Positions 20,017-34,610 are shown, counted from the stretch's first letter. The stretch: 64,000 nt of DNA from Erigeron canadensis (GCF_010389155.1 NC_057768.1:49393633-49457632), one strand, 5' to 3'. Notes: generated by a model not told the origin, from the sequence alone. Made by a program: numbers and translations.

Positions 20017-23000
20017 CTAGCTCCATCTAAAAGAACCTCCTTGCACTTCTTGAAACCTCTTCTTCAACAATCTAAAGCTACTACTACCTTTGTCACCCCA
20101 TTTGACTGATGTACTTCTCAAAAATTCTGCTCCAATAGGCGATTTTGGAGTTGACTCATATGATGGAGGATCTAGATAATCTGATAGAATATATATAAAT
20201 TTCAAATTCCCCTTTGCATATTTCAGAAATAAGTTAAATAACACAAAAAAAGGCACCTGAAGATGCAGGCAGGTGATAATGAACTTTCAAGAACTTGGAG
20301 GCTTCTTTATCCTTTTTGTGGCATAAAATACGTATCAAGGTGTTAGCATCGTCTAAAGATCTTTGTCCACGGACTCCAGATCCAAATCCCGTGGACAAAT
20401 TTTCACTTGCCATCATCAACATATGGATTACTGATTCGGCCTGTCAGAAACAAAGAACATATGTAAATATCTGACAATTTATTTAAAACTTTACAAATCT
20501 GGGATAAAAGATGCATACGTCTAGTGAAAACAGACTTAAAATTTGATGGGCAAGTTTTGATTCCACCTCCACTAGTGACCGTGGAAGACCTTCTCCATCA
20601 GCAACAAAAAGATCCTGGATCCAGAAAGAGCATTAACACATACATAGACCTTTTTTCAAATTAACACAAGTGTAAACCTTTTTTCAGTGGGACAAACTTA
20701 GATAAAATGCTACAAAAGAATATATACTTGAATGAACTGATAATGTGTGTATTGAAAATTAGATAAAATACAGAGCTGAGCTTTACGTACAACATATAGA
20801 TCTTAACTTTTATTTGTTTATTGTTCCTCTAATTTATAAATCTGTTTAGATTCTGAGAGACAAATCAGCAGTGTACCTTCAACATATTGAGGTCGTCTTC
20901 CATAATAGTGATATCTGAATCAGAAAATGCACATGAAGGTCCTCCATCCAGCAGTACCCATACATAGCCATCCTATAAGATGAAAATTAAAATCGACCAA
21001 AATCTTAAAAGAAGACCTTCTCTGATAACTTTAAAAAAAAAGAACATACCAGAGCAGCCCTACATATACTAGCCACCACCATGTCTCGAAGTGTATCCTC
21101 AATTAGATTACATACACGGTTCAGGACCTGTAAAATGCGCATCATACTAATTATGTTCTGAAGAAAACTTCGGAAACTGTGGTTAATGACTAAACCGAGC
21201 AGAGGCATACACCACACAGATGGTTCATACACACATATAGATAGCGGGAGCGATAGGTACTTACACTATCAATTTGTGGAAGTAAATTTTCCAATCGAGC
21301 TCCTTCAACAGTACCATGATATAAACGAAAAAGAAACGATTCTCGTAAATCCCAAAAAATGACTCTAACTCCTATAAGTTGGGAAAACAGTACCATGATA
21401 TTAAAAAAAAAAATGCATGTTTTACTAGAAAAAAATAAGAACGTGGTCAAGGGTATCAACTCACCAACTAAGTCACAAATTTTTCTGATAGCATCGGCTA
21501 TTGAATCTCTAATGCTATCAAAGGTGGCTACAAATAGTTCATCTACTGACTCACTATCGTTAACCGAAGATATTATAGCTGGATAGGACAGAAATAAGTT
21601 TAGAAAATGTTAATAATGTATTTAAGAAACTTTACAAATCGAGTGTATAAAGAACATTTCAGTATAGCTTACAGTCTCTACTATATCCAGATGCCATCTT
21701 GGACCCCCATGAATTTTTTATTCCATCTTCCAGCATATTAATTTGCTTCTGCATATACTGCATATCAACAAAATCACATTATTATTCAAAAGTTGAACAT
21801 GTGACATTGAAAGCAAATGTAATACATTCTCCATTACATATCAGCACATAAGATCTCAATATTGAAAACCAAAAAATCTTCAGAATGAATACAATATACA
21901 TCATGAAAAAGTGAGATTAATTCAAGGGGATTGGACTCACTTGCAGAGTATTTAATCTGACACAGAGCTTCACCCCTGTCAACCCTTTCAACTTGTCATC
22001 CACTTCCTCATCAAGAAGTAGACTCTCAACCACCTTTTTCTTGACTATCGGGAATATAGTCTCCTTGTATCGAGTTAAAGGAGGAGGAGCAGGATATAGA
22101 TTGTTTTTATCAACTGCATTCAATGGTAGTTACAACTTAGATTGGTGTCACATCTATTTAATCCATAAACAAGACAAGATAGAATAAATGATAGGTGATC
22201 GACCATCAACCAAAACAATGAGAGCGAAGTAAGGTTTAAAACATGCAGTCTGGTACATAGATGTGTGGTACCTAACTGGCTAACCACTTTTAGCAAATAG
22301 CCATCCAAGGCATGATAAATTATTGAAAGCAATGCTTGTAAGTGTGAGATATCCATTGGAAGACTCAGCCTAAATAATTGGTCCACTGTCTGCAAAACCA
22401 ATGCCACACACGAAAATTAAAGTGAGGAACACAGTGTTAACCCCCCCAAAAAAAATAAATAAATAAATAAATAAAATTTGTTGCATTTAAGTGCGCACAT
22501 AGACATACACACATACAAAAGGGCCTCTGCATACCTCCTCCACAATCCGAAAAACTTCGACTACCGAGGCTGCTTGCTTCTGCTGATTCGATAAAGGTTC
22601 CCATACCTGTGACAGGAAAAATATATATATTACTGAAATGGTGATAGCACATATAACGTTTTATTCACAGAATAAATAATTAGATTTGTTCATTCCAAAA
22701 AGCCGTGTATTTGGTAACATAGTGAGGATCTTAGACATAAACAAAAAAACTCCGCTAAACTCAATTGAAGGAATGTATCCAATAACAAACAGATGTTCTG
22801 GATTAATAAAGTGCAGCCCCAACCTCAAGATGGAAAGCACGTCCCGTCCATTCCAGTATGCGTTCATGCTGTGAAATCAGCCAATCAAGAATGATCGGTC
22901 GACTTATATTGTGAATCTGCACAAATTTAGCAAGGAAGAAGAGACTGGTCACATACTGATCCAAACGAACTCAAATGCCTTAAAGATACTCTACAAGAAG

Positions 23001-26000
23001 ATAGCATAATATATAAGAATAAAAAAAATCTAGTGAATTCTCTTCACTAATTTTCAGCAACTATTTTGAAGTAGCAAAAAAAGTACCAACAGACACATAA
23101 AAACCACCAAAATTCTTAAATATACTTAAAGTGTTAGTATATGTAATAACTTTTTATGATGCCACAATTTGAGAATGGTTACACCATCACTCGGCCTAGT
23201 GAGGCTATGAGAAAGTCTGTTTCCAAAAATTGCATTTGGAACATGAACCATTAAATTCACATGCATTAGGGTTTGGGAATACACTAACCTGATATAAATC
23301 AAATTCGTTAAAGGACAATAACCCAACACCATTTTCTTCATCATTTGAGTTGCAAGCTTGAATTAAGTAATGCTCCAAGTGATGTGCTGCAGAAAGTACT
23401 GAGATGGCATTTTCAGAAAGGGATGCAGCAGCATCTAAAAATGGTTTCTGCAAAAAAATAAAAAAACATTATTGTCTGCTCCTCTGCACAAAGATAGGGA
23501 AATATTTCAACATAAATATAGAAAACAAACCAGTCTTTCTCCATAATACTGATGCAAATATACAGAAGCGAGCTTCCCTGCATCTGGACACCATTGGCAC
23601 AAAACAGGTGAAAACACAGATAGTTCTCTCTCACCAATCACTCTTAGTTCACTTGCAAGTAAAGCCAATGGATGCTTCCCCTCCAATTTAGATATGAGAT
23701 GTATAGTATTTTCTACCTAACATTCATCAATATAGCATTATAATATTATTATAAGATGATTTAAGATCATACATCCATTATACAAAGGGAATAGTTATAT
23801 AGTAACCAACCCGCCTGCATGCGGCTTCAATAGATGTCTCAATATAAAACTTAACCCTGCGCACAACAGCCTCTGCAGTAGCATCAGAATGTGTTTCCTG
23901 CACATGTGAGAAAATAAGTATCTACTCGGCAGTAAAGCACGTGAACTTTTGGTAGATATCGGTCACATCATATTCAGCTTTAAGAGAGTTATACTGTATC
24001 AAGCAGCAAGCCAGCAATCATTCTTTAAATGAATCTGACGACACAACTTAACAGCCCAGGGTTGATGGGCAAGTACTCGTATTGATCAAAGCATGTGACA
24101 CACTAGAATGGTGTACTAAACACATAGAAATATCCCGGCATTGTTTGCTTTCTATATCATAGTAGATTGGTGAACTAAACACTTCAAATTCAGGTGTCAC
24201 AGTAGAATGGTGTATCCTTCAACTTACGTGGATAAACTTCAATAAACTTGATAGAAATAGTTTCTTTTGTCTAAAAAAGGAGGCTAATATTTACTAATAT
24301 CTAACTGGAAAATGTGAATCGGCGATATTTTGAAATTCAGGAGTCACTGTAGAATGGTGGACTTAAAATATCGAGATCCCCTGGCTTTGTTCGCTTTCAA
24401 AATCCAAAAGCTTTTAGGAAAAAATCTTAGCAGATTCTGAGACAATCAGAAGAGTCTATGAACCATTACTTTATTTCCCCAACTGGTTACAAAATGAAAA
24501 TTCTAACCACAGACAAAAAAAAATCAGCTACCTGAGCTGTAAGCAAGCAAAGCTGACTCCCTTTCTTGACTAAAGAATTGAAAAAAATGGCCTTGTTTAG
24601 TTGATGGACTAACCTTGTCTTTGTTGTCTGTCCCGGGAATATCCGTTCCAACAGCCAACCCCATGGAAACCAGCCTTCGAAAGAAAACCGGCTTCTGAAG
24701 AGAGAATATTCAAAAGGGTATAACTAGTCAATAAGTAAAACTAAAGAGTACAATAAATACAGGCCGCTATCTCCGGAAGAAAAGAAAGTGTGCAAGGGAT
24801 AGCCAGATAAAACATACATGACTCTAAAGGATAGCAGGAAGCAGAAGTGAATATAGATAAACTAACATAGCTTGACTAAGAAACAGGAAATGACCTCACT
24901 GAAATGCAGATGATAATCTTGCAATCTACCTTCACACCAGAGTTTTATTGATAGGAGTATTGCTGGCACCAAACTCAACGTGGCTTCAGTAACATCGTCG
25001 ACAACCCTACACATTAGGATGTCTGTATATTGTTTCTCGTTTCCTTCTTCATATTTAGTAGACAAAAGTTTCTGCACTTGACGGTTTGCCTGTTCGAGTA
25101 GCAGCATTTCTTTTGTCTCGATGAACTTCCAAGCAAACATATTATATTAGTGTTCAAAAGTGAAAAGCACACATATTTATGAAGTGATACAATTTTGTGT
25201 AAAGTAGATGCTTCGTTCAGAAAACTAATGACAAACAACTTTAGCCTAGAACTTGTACCTGCAGGAAAAGCACCCATCCATATAAAGCATCATGTATCTT
25301 CTGAGTGATGCCTAATGTACCCCAAGCCAACTTGATAAGCTTTAAATAATCAGCATGTTCCTATAACAAGATCAAATGATAGATATCAAGAATCATACCC
25401 ACAGAAATCGTAGGCCGGTAGCAACAAGATTGAAATCAAACTACCACAGTTGACGCTTAATTATTAATAATTGCATGAGCATACACCTCAATGAGCTGGC
25501 CTTCATCCAAAATGTCAAATACTCCAAACAGTAGTCTCTCATAGAGCCTTATGTTTAGGTGATAACCAGCATTCCAGTAAGATGATCCACCTTGGGCTCG
25601 TGTAGATGAAAGTAAAGATGCCACCTGCCTAATAGCTAGTAAAACTTCGGCACGATCAGCAGGTGTCATGATAACGTTCCATTCCTACAGTTGCCATACA
25701 ATTAGAATATAAGAGCGATGAACTCAGACCTGTCAAAATATACCAATTTAGAAATAAAATAAACCTCTGGATTTCTGATCTTGTCAAGTAAAATGCCAAG
25801 TTCTTGCATTTCAGGATAATTGACAGATGAGAAGAGTTCTTCCAGAATATTTGCCTATAGGATATATTTTCAGTTATGATAAATGAAACTCAGTAACCAG
25901 AAAAAAAAAAATCAGTGTCAATTCAACTTAATTGATGGAAGGATACTACCATCAGGGGTATGGATATATTGCAGACAAAGATGGACTCATGGGCCACAAG

Positions 26001-28999
26001 CCCACAAGGAGACCTAGCCCTCCGTAAACACAAGTAAAACCAGACACTTAGCGGCTTATAATCATATGGCGAGTTTCTATATAGCCTAGAAAAGTCAAGA
26101 CCTTAAATATCAGATAAACACCACTTTCTAAACCCTGGTGGCCAACTCATACTCATTAGAAACAAACATACCCTCAAAATTCGGAATTGAGAATCTGCAT
26201 GGAACATTCTATGGTCTGTCTGCCTAATCTTCATTGACAAGTGCATATTCATTTGTGTCGACAAGTACACAGCTAAAGACACTCACAAAACCATCCAAAC
26301 CAGGCAAGATTGTAGTAATAAGTTAATAACAAGCATGATAGTTTACTAATGGCCTTTTATGCTTTAGTCATCAGCATTAGCTTAATAACATAAACTGAAG
26401 ATCATAAACTCAGGTGCTTATAGAAGAGGCATTTATAAATATGGTAGACCAATTCTTAACTATGTTTCAGTGATTGTCCAGCTTAACCTTTTGCCATGGT
26501 AATGCATTAATGCTTATGCTAACCTACTAGGCTACTAAAAACAAACATTCAAACCTTACGCCATTCGTCAAGAAAGCATAGGAAGACATGCCATACCTGA
26601 CGTTTCCTCCATTGTGTATAAGACCTTTCGATTAGAAACTCATTCTGCTGTACGCCACTTAGGAGCTCGAGTGAGATTTCAGGAATATCAACTTGTGTAT
26701 TTGACTTTCTCATAGAAAACTGCATCAACCTTTGCCTAATGCATTCATCCATTGCCTCTGAAATCTAGTTAAAAAAGGGACTTACTGTTCAGATAAGATT
26801 AATGTTGGCTAATTAAGACATCAGAAGAATGTGCAAAGGATGCCAGACAAATATTTCTCTTTCTATCTTTGATTGATAATATATCTTAATAAACTGTGTA
26901 GTATCCTTAGTGCCAATCTTTAGACTAATGACAGCAAAGTTCCATTTAGAAAAGTTAAACTCAATCATGTTTTTGAGTTTAAACTGGTGAACAAACATTG
27001 TCGTGACACGTATTCGATTAGTCTCACATGCGTTATTCTTAACTTTTCTTTTTCTTCTTACAATGATGACAAAGAGAGAAATGGCTCACCTGCAGTTGAA
27101 CTCGAATGATGTCAATGTTCTCAAATTGGTTATCAACAGAATAGGACCTGAGATGTCTTCTATCTCTCCTATTTTTTAAACCAGTCAAAAATCTAGAGCC
27201 CTTATCTTTCTTTGGATTCTCCATAGAATGGATCGCAATCCTACAGTTTCAATGAACAAAAGAGATATGAAAGATACACATAACATACATGGTAGAAAGA
27301 ATCACATATGATTATTAACCCAACAAAGTTAATTATAGATATCTCTGTGTGTATAAAGAAAGAGAAAAGTTACCCAGAAAATGCAATGCATGAGAGCAGT
27401 ACTTCATAAGCTGATTCCCGCAAGTCATCGTCCGATAACCCTTAAAAGGTACTAAAACTATGTATCAGTCACTCAAAAAAAGGAAGGCCTGACACTTCAC
27501 AGATTAAAGGAGAGGATGGGAAGGCTATTTGCAAAAGCAAAACAAAAGGATAATACGTAAAAACTGAACTATACTGCTTCAAAAGGTGTAAGTATGAAAT
27601 AACTGCAGTAGTTTCTATCATATCGATTGTTACAAGATTTAATATGTAGCCCAACAAATACCTGTTCTTAACGTAGGGAGTCCTAGAGAAGGTACAACTG
27701 TCTTCTGTGTAGACTTCGAACTTGTGGGTACCGCATATGAATCATTCACTTCAAAATCCTGCCCAGAAACAGTTGGTTCTGAACCATTGGAAGAAACTGG
27801 GGGAATAGATGAATATCTATCATGCTGACTATGGTTAGTTTCAACTGAGGGTGGTACACGTCGAGGTGGAGATCCAGCAGAGTCTGGCTCAGATAGAAGA
27901 AAAAATGAATCTCCAGTTTGGGAGTGTATCTGCAGAAAAACTCAAATAAATATCATAAAGCTGATCAGCTGTAAGAGACAAGGTGTCACGTTATTAGTGA
28001 AGAGGATCTCTCTATCATAGTTATGTGAAGAATCAGATAAACAGTTGTCCTTATACGGCTATTGTTCAGTCACACCCCAACAACATAACTGGAATAAAAA
28101 AAAAGTGTCCAAAGCATCATACAGAGCATAATAGTGACTGCAAACTTCATAACCAGTAGTAGAAAAATCGAAGGTAAAAAACTACTCTATGCAATGATAG
28201 GCCAGTCAGTACAAGCAGAAAGATATGATTAACGGCGATTGATCTGTTTTGCAAGGATAACCTTTCCAGTCAAATGAGTTATATAGGTTGTCAATTGCAG
28301 ACTCCAAATACCTGGTGTTCTGTTTTGCAAGGATAACCTTTCCAGTATTTTCCTTAAATTTTACCATAGAATAATATTACATATAGTCCAATGGAGCCTA
28401 TGATACCTAAAATAACATACACTTTGAGCACATATGCATAAATCGCTTCGGTAATAACATGCTACAACAAGAACAATACATAGTCGTGTCTAGTTTCTGG
28501 TAACACCAGAACGACAGATTAATGCCTTACCATTGTTGGAAACATAGATTCATCAATGTGCTTTGTGGTTGCTTCAGAAACATCAAGCACTCCACCTAAT
28601 CACAAGTCAGAAAGTTTAGACAAGTAGTATATAACAAAGCCAGCATATAACGGTTGCCACGAACACTCCCAACAGTAGAAATTTGAATCTTCGACTAAAA
28701 AACATAAACCACTTTTTAAGATAACAAAAAGAAAGAGTGAAATCCAAAAAAATCATAACACAAACTGAACAAAAAGGTGAAAATTTGACTATCAATCATG
28801 TTCACTTCAACTGAATGGAATGGAATCAATAATTTAAACATCAAGCACTTGATTTGCTCTAAAACTTAATGTAACAATATCTACTAGTGCATATAATAAA
28901 AGTCAAAATAATTGGACTCATACAACTACTTTGTACTTAATAATAATAGTAATCATAATAGCTAGCTAACAGAAGTTAATAATCATCATAATTGAAATT

Positions 29000-29059
<60 letters not shown>

Positions 29060-29262
29060 ATAAATAAGTAGAAGTCGTTAAAAAAGTGAAGGTGAGGGGA
29101 ATAACCGGGGGAGTGAATGCATTGGAGGACATAATCGGCGCTGATAGCATCAAAATCGATATCGGAGCCGGAAGTATCAGCGATCAAACCCCCTATTATG
29201 AATTCCAGAAGCTTCCGGCGATCGTCACGGTAACGGTGTAGCAGCCAACTAGAAGAATCCAT
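20017..29262 (-). CDS. Plant unc-13 homolog (DUF810, Munc13-like), 26 exons
   Basis: Exons I delimit, from the ATG at 29262: 29106-29262, 28531-28595, 27662-27929, 27374-27440, 27090-27240, 26597-26764, 25765-25854, 25487-25684, 25259-25360, 24895-25125, 24614-24694, 23811-23897, 23531-23716, 23289-23447, 22824-22916, 22535-22606, 22272-22389, 21941-22113, 21673-21757, 21465-21578, 21265-21371, 21050-21127, 20877-20972, 20519-20614, 20257-20440, 20017-20180. They sum to 3390 nt, 1129 residues plus stop, about the family's length. Diagnostic stretches are AGYHLNIRLYERLLFGVFD, LQDYHLHFSE, APPLTRYKETIFPIVKKK, and VIFWDLRESFLFRLYHGTVE. The Arabidopsis relatives are At4g11670 (closest by motif) and PATROL1, Munc13-like proteins with MHD regions that tether vesicles for delivery of membrane proteins. 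Introns carry no large transposon. Function in this species is inferred. Confidence 0.88.
24098..24400. repeat. Three diverged copies of a short intronic repeat
   Basis: In an intron of the unc-13 homolog, the phrase GTCACAGTAGAATGGTG(T/G)A and relatives recur at about 24098, 24198 and 24343, each near a CTTTGTTCGCTTTC- or TTGTTTGCTTTC-like string. This looks like old local duplication without function. Confidence 0.5.
28244..28346. repeat. 27-bp perfect direct repeat in an intron
   Basis: CTGTTTTGCAAGGATAACCT plus seven more bases occurs identically at 28244-28270 and 28320-28346, 76 bp start to start, in the second intron of the unc-13 homolog. Confidence 0.9.
28998..29060. repeat. (AT)n(AG)n compound microsatellite
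   Basis: Alternating AT followed by AG repeat, in intron 1 of the unc-13 homolog about 45 bp from the first donor site. Confidence 0.95.
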
Positions 29263-30716
29263 TCCCCTTTTATGATTTTTTTTTTTTATATATAGTACTG
29301 ATATTTTAAAAAGAAATTTTGAGTGTTGTTTTGGGATTCTCCGCTTTCACATGGTTGTGTGGCTTGCACAACAACCAAATGAAATGAAATGATGCAAGCA
29401 AGCAACGCGCCAAAGAGATGGCAGACGGCGTGGAGATTTTCTTAACTATGAAGAAGACCCCTTTTTTCCACGCCTTTTTTTTGTTTTTTATCCCCCCTCC
29501 CCTTTTTTTTTTTTTTTTTTTTTTAACGGTCAGCAACTCAGCACTACATTAATTCTTTTTTTTTTATTTTTATTTTATGTTTAAAATATCGAAAATGATA
29601 TTCCTACAAACACATTTTTACCATCTACAATAATACATGCAGTTGTATTTTATGCATAAAAATCTATATATTCATTGTAGATGGTAAATTTATGTTGTAG
29701 AAATATTACTTTTCTTAAAATATTTATATCAATTTTAATGTTTGAAATTATGCTTCCATTCCTTCATTTAGTTAGGCTAAAACAAATTTCATAATTATCA
29801 TTGTTGATTAAAACCTATCATAGAATAATATATGAATTATGAAATTACACCATCTAAAAAAGAAAATTGTAGGATTTTCTAGTCAAGATTTATAAATAAA
29901 TTAAGAGATTGTATATTATATATCGCATATTTTGTATAAATTAGCAAGAACTAACAATTTAATCTAGTATAAATGATTAGAATGAAATTTAGATAAAATA
30001 AAATAATATCTGTAACAAATTTAATGAATATAATGAATAAATATAGATTATGTTATTTAAGGTCGTAACATTTGTAAAATATTTTAACGACAACTTTGTA
30101 CGAAGTTTTTGAGTGTTCCAAAAGTAATTTTATTGAAAATTTTCAATAACTGAAAGGAAACCAATTCCCTTAGGTCGGATGGCCACCATGACGCCATCAA
30201 AGGCCTATTGTCTTGAGGGACGTAGATCTAATTCATGCCAAAGGTAAAACTGAGGATGATAACTAACCATCGATGCAAAATAACTCAATATAGTTGATTT
30301 TGCAGCTACCGATACAATACATGATAATCCATCGATCTAACCCTTAAAATCTGAAAGAATGGGAGATTAGAGACGAAAATATATCACAAATATGTAAGGT
30401 GTACATGATGAATTAAGTAAGGTGTGCATGATTCAACCATACTTCAACAAAAATTATATAAAAAAAACCCACGTTTATGATAAATGATTCAATATGGAAA
30501 TCACACAATGAGACAGTCAGCCTATGCACACACAAATCAATTCAATTTATACAATATATAAGTTTGGCACAACTTCAATGAGTTGCACCACTAATTCCGT
30601 AAGCTTCTAGTTTTTCATGAATCATAATTTATGAACCAAAAAAAAGGCACCCAGCAAATAGAAGTTGATATCACTCTAAAGGATTAAAAGCATTCAATAC
30701 AAGATTGTCTTAATTA
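29263..30716. other. Intergenic interval between the unc-13 homolog and the RING gene
   Basis: The right flank of the unc-13 start has T-runs (29277-29287 and 29503-29524). A small foldback element lies at about 29596-29708. The rest is AT-rich with no gene; the last part before 30717 is probably the 3' untranslated region of the minus-strand RING gene. Confidence 0.4.
29596..29708. mobile_element. Small foldback MITE
   Basis: The left arm ATATTCCTACAAACACATTT followed by TTACCATCTACAAT is repeated inverted on the right (ATTGTAGATGGTAAATTTAT, then GTTGTAGAAATATT). Arms are about 45 bp and the loop is short. A related but decayed copy begins at about 35263 (GATATTCATACAACAACATTT, TCATCTACAAC). 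Confidence 0.6.
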
Positions 30717-33700
30717 CTAGGCCTCCTCACAGCCATGACTGCGGTTCTTCACGATGTTGTACTTGCAGAGGGGGCACGTGGCATTGATGTAGAGCCATTT
30801 GTCTATGCAGCTGCAATGAAAATGGTGAGAACATGGGAGCTCTCGAAGCTCAGCTCCATCATCATAGGAAGAAAGGCATATGCAACACTCCTACAAGTTC
30901 ACCATTAAACATGAGATTTCCGCTTCAAGTCATTAGTAAGGTTTGGGTGGGGAATGAAACCAAAGTAAAAACAAGAATCGAACAAAAGTACAAAACAATC
31001 CATGTGTTGGCTATGACTATTCGATTTATGATCAAACGAATCGCTCAAGTTTTTCTAGCCTAGCATTATGTGAGTTAGCCTACCAACCAAAGAAGATCTG
31101 GATTCAAGGTCCGTAAGGGTCAAATGTAAGAATTATTGTGTGTTGTTTAATCTGACTTTCTAAAATAATATATAACATATGAACAGGGCCATCATTGTTT
31201 TGTTACAAGTTTAAAATCTCTTATAAAATTGATTAACATCATATATGGATATAGATAAAAAGCGGTTGTAACTAACTTAGATACCCTTGAAAACTTAGTA
31301 GCCACAATATTAATTCAATAGATGTCATTGTTCACACTTTTAACCTTTGATTTAACTTTATAATTATATTAATCAACATAAAACACATAGCAAGAAAACT
31401 ATAACCTTCAACCAAGATTCAGAGTTGTTACCAACAATATAGTAACAGTTACACCATAAAATCGTGACAAACTATATTGTTCACACCCATAGTTATTAGT
31501 ACTCCGAATTCATTTACATGTAAAATTACCAATGATGGACAAACGAAACCGTTTTTTCAACAAAAGAGCGTAGTCCCTTGTACCAACTACATATTGCATT
31601 TTCTCCCTATTTTGAGAAAGTATTCCTCACACACTCATCACCAGATATAGATCCGAGAGTGTCAGCTTTCGTATAGGACTATAGGGGTAACATAAGAAAC
31701 TATTGTTAATTAGGTTAAAGTCACTCTGTAAATTACTTTGTGGGCAGGGGGTGGGTAATCAGTTGGTAACACTTTGGTATGAGCAGAAATGGGTACAAAT
31801 CACTTTTTAGTCCCGAACCTTCAAAATGGTTTACAAGGTCATAGTTACAAAAAAAAATCCTTGATTGAGTTTGCTCACATTTGGCCCATTTCCTATTTTC
31901 CTCTATAGCTATTTTTTCTAATTTTACACGTTAGAAACTCAGAGATATAACACCAAAGCAACCAATTCATAAGTAAATTGGGTAACATGGCCACCTCTTG
32001 ACAAAAATTCCAACACTATTGGGGCAACTGCTGATCAAGTAAACCGTATACAATTTTCTGTTCTAGATTATACACTTACTGCAGAGGTTTTGCACTAATC
32101 AAACCAAATGGTAAATGGTAAAGTGTGTCTCAGCTTGTGTGTGTGTGTGTGTATGTGTAACAGAAAGAGAGAGAGAGAGCTTACAGCATCCTCAGATGAG
32201 AGCACATGCTCAATGGGTGAATCAGTGCCACACTCAGTCATTAGACCTCCACAAAGCCCTTGTATCTCGTCATTGGATTTTCCAGCTCCATCTTCACGTC
32301 GAAAAGTGAACTTTGGCAGTAGTTCAATGTCCTCTTTGCTTGCTCCTTCCTGCTATGTTAAATACAAAAGTTTAAGTTCAACACGCTACTGAGTTTAAAC
32401 TCATTATTCTTATGTTAAAATACCTAATACTAACAACAACCAAATACGATGTATAGTGATTAATGATAGCAGCATATGCAAGATCTTATTTAAACAATTG
32501 TTAATCTGGTTCTTTCCCTTTGGTCCGGTTAGAACACAGGGTTCACACAAAGTCCATCTTGCCCACTATGTCAACCTTTTGGTATCAGCATAAGAATATA
32601 GTAGTTAAGACATATTATGATATAGTGTTGAAGTAGTCTAATTAAATTATGATGTCACGAAGTTCACATGTATGAGCCAAATCCTATGACAGAAAACGTT
32701 CAACTCTGCAGAAGAGAAAAGCAACGAACTTTTGAGACCCAGATAATATTCCATTTAGAAAGAGCGTTACACTTCCAAGAATGCCAATGAAAGCTTGAAT
32801 TGCCCCAACAAGAGTGTGATGCGGCTTTAACAAGGACTGATAACTTTGATAGGAAAGCTACAGATATATAATACTGTCGTAATGTAAATTCGAGGTTTCA
32901 ATTTCAACCTGTATATTTGTAAATGGGCCGATTCAGTTTATGTTTATCTCTAATAGGTAACTCAAAAGGCTACTTAATAAGATGACAGGTCATAGGCTGC
33001 CCAAAGTGTATTTATGAACTTTGCTGATCATAAACTTAAAGGTTTGGAGCAAAAGTATCTTTCTTGTCAACTCGTTTTGACACATATAATAAAAACCCTT
33101 ATGACCTGTTTCACAAACCAGCCATTTGCCAACTTTTATGTAAAGCATTAAGAAAAGTAAACAGAAGAAAAATTAAAAGAAAATGATGCAAAAATCAAAC
33201 ATGCATGGATATGGGGCGACGTATATATCTAGTAATGTGCAGCGGCATTTATTACAAACACGGATGAGAAATGATGCGTTAAATTGTTGGAGACAACTAA
33301 AGTAATAATTAATCATAAGAAGGTAAAAGATGACAAATTTAGCAAGAATACAAAAAGCTACGCTATATATTGGTAGATAGACCTTAATACCTGCAGAGTA
33401 GCAACATGACATTACCAAAAGTTAACATGCAGAGCAAAAAGCCCATGGTTTACCTGATCAGCAACAGCATACAAGACGGCAATTATACACGGAAGACAAC
33501 AGCATACCGCAATACCAATAACACACGCCAACGCAACGCAAAAAACAACAAAAAATACATCAAATGCCAAGAAAATCACACAAAGCCTGCATTTCAAAAA
33601 TCAAGTAACCCACAATTAATTACCAGATATAAATTTAAATCTCTACTATACCCAACAAGTATGAAAGAAAACACATTTTAAAATTAAACGCACCAGTATA

Positions 33701-33917
33701 ACTTAGGGGAGTCTTGTGCCAATGCTTGCCCACCGGATGAAACCCAATAGAACCCAAGGATCCACCACACAAATGAAAACATTGTATTCGCAGATTCCAA
33801 ATACTTTGCCATCCCACTGCAAAAAACATACATCATTAACGTCTACATAATCTGCACATAACTTTTATATACAGTCAAATATTAGAGATACTAATACTAA
33901 TATAAGATCATCTAGGC

Positions 33918-33962
<45 letters not shown>

Positions 33963-34610
33963 GTAATAAATATTTTGGGTAATCAAGGTTAACCCACCCT
34001 CTGGGGCGCCCCACCAGCTGATGTTGCATGTCCCCAACGGCGAAGCTTTCATCGCAATCCTAATCCTAATATGTAAATATAAACAATCATACCTATTTTC
34101 ATTATCGGTCAAATTTGCCAACGTAACATACTGGCTGCTACTCCCTCGAGACCCGTTTTCGCTCCCATTCCTGGAATCCCCATTCCCAATCCACCGCTGA
34201 TTACGTCTATTCTTATACTCAGTCCAAACACACACCATATGTACCACACACTGCACCCCATACCCAACAACCCAAACCCGCAACCAAACACCCGGAACCT
34301 CATCCTGACTCAAAACCAACACAACAAAAGCCACAATAACAAAAGCCAAATTCCACACTAAATCCAGTATCACAACCGGTTTCGAGTACGCCCAATCGGT
34401 TTGTCTCTCTTCTAGCTGTTCAGCTGCTGTTTCCCTTACAAGCATAGACGGTTCCCTCATCATCCTCCGGCTACTCGCTCGCCGGAGGAACCTTGCTGCG
34501 TCGCGTAAACTCTGTCGCCGCAGTGACCTCCGGCCGCCGCGATCATCTTCTCCGGTGTAAAGTAACGGTGCTGTTCCTGGAATGTTGCCAGATGGACTTG
34601 GTGCCAACAT
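30717..34610 (-). CDS. RING-type E3 ubiquitin ligase, At1g12760/At1g63170-like, with a frameshift in exon 2
   Basis: Exons: 34093-34610 (ATG at 34610), 33694-33817, 33454-33586, 32185-32349 and 30717-30890. Exon 1 encodes a basic Arg/Ser-rich N-terminus and two hydrophobic segments ([20 protein letters not shown]; a second near [15 protein letters not shown]). Exons 2-3 add further membrane segments, exon 4 an acidic linker ending in a GTDSPIEH motif, and exon 5 a C-terminal RING (CCICL...[14 protein letters not shown]...CPLC). The family are membrane-anchored E3 ligases of about 370-410 residues. After SANTM in exon 2 there is one extra base (one of two C at 33780-33781 on the plus strand). 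It shifts frame and gives TAA at 33703-33705, a product of about 210 residues without RING. Downstream exons keep coding sequence and splice sites, so the lesion is very recent or a sequencing error. Confidence 0.87.
33918..33962. repeat. (TAA)n microsatellite
   Basis: About 15 ATA/TAA trinucleotide units in intron 1 of the RING gene. It creates the tyrosine run at the end of the exon 1 read-through frame, which is not coding. Confidence 0.95.

Noticed and set aside
28998..29060. (AT)n(AG)n tract as a CRISPR-like or regulatory array
   Set aside because: It is a simple compound microsatellite in an intron; CRISPR arrays do not occur in plant nuclear DNA and no spaced repeats exist here.
33912..34093. 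Extension of RING gene exon 1 to a tyrosine run
   Set aside because: It passes the GT donor at 34091-34092 and reads a (TAA)n microsatellite.
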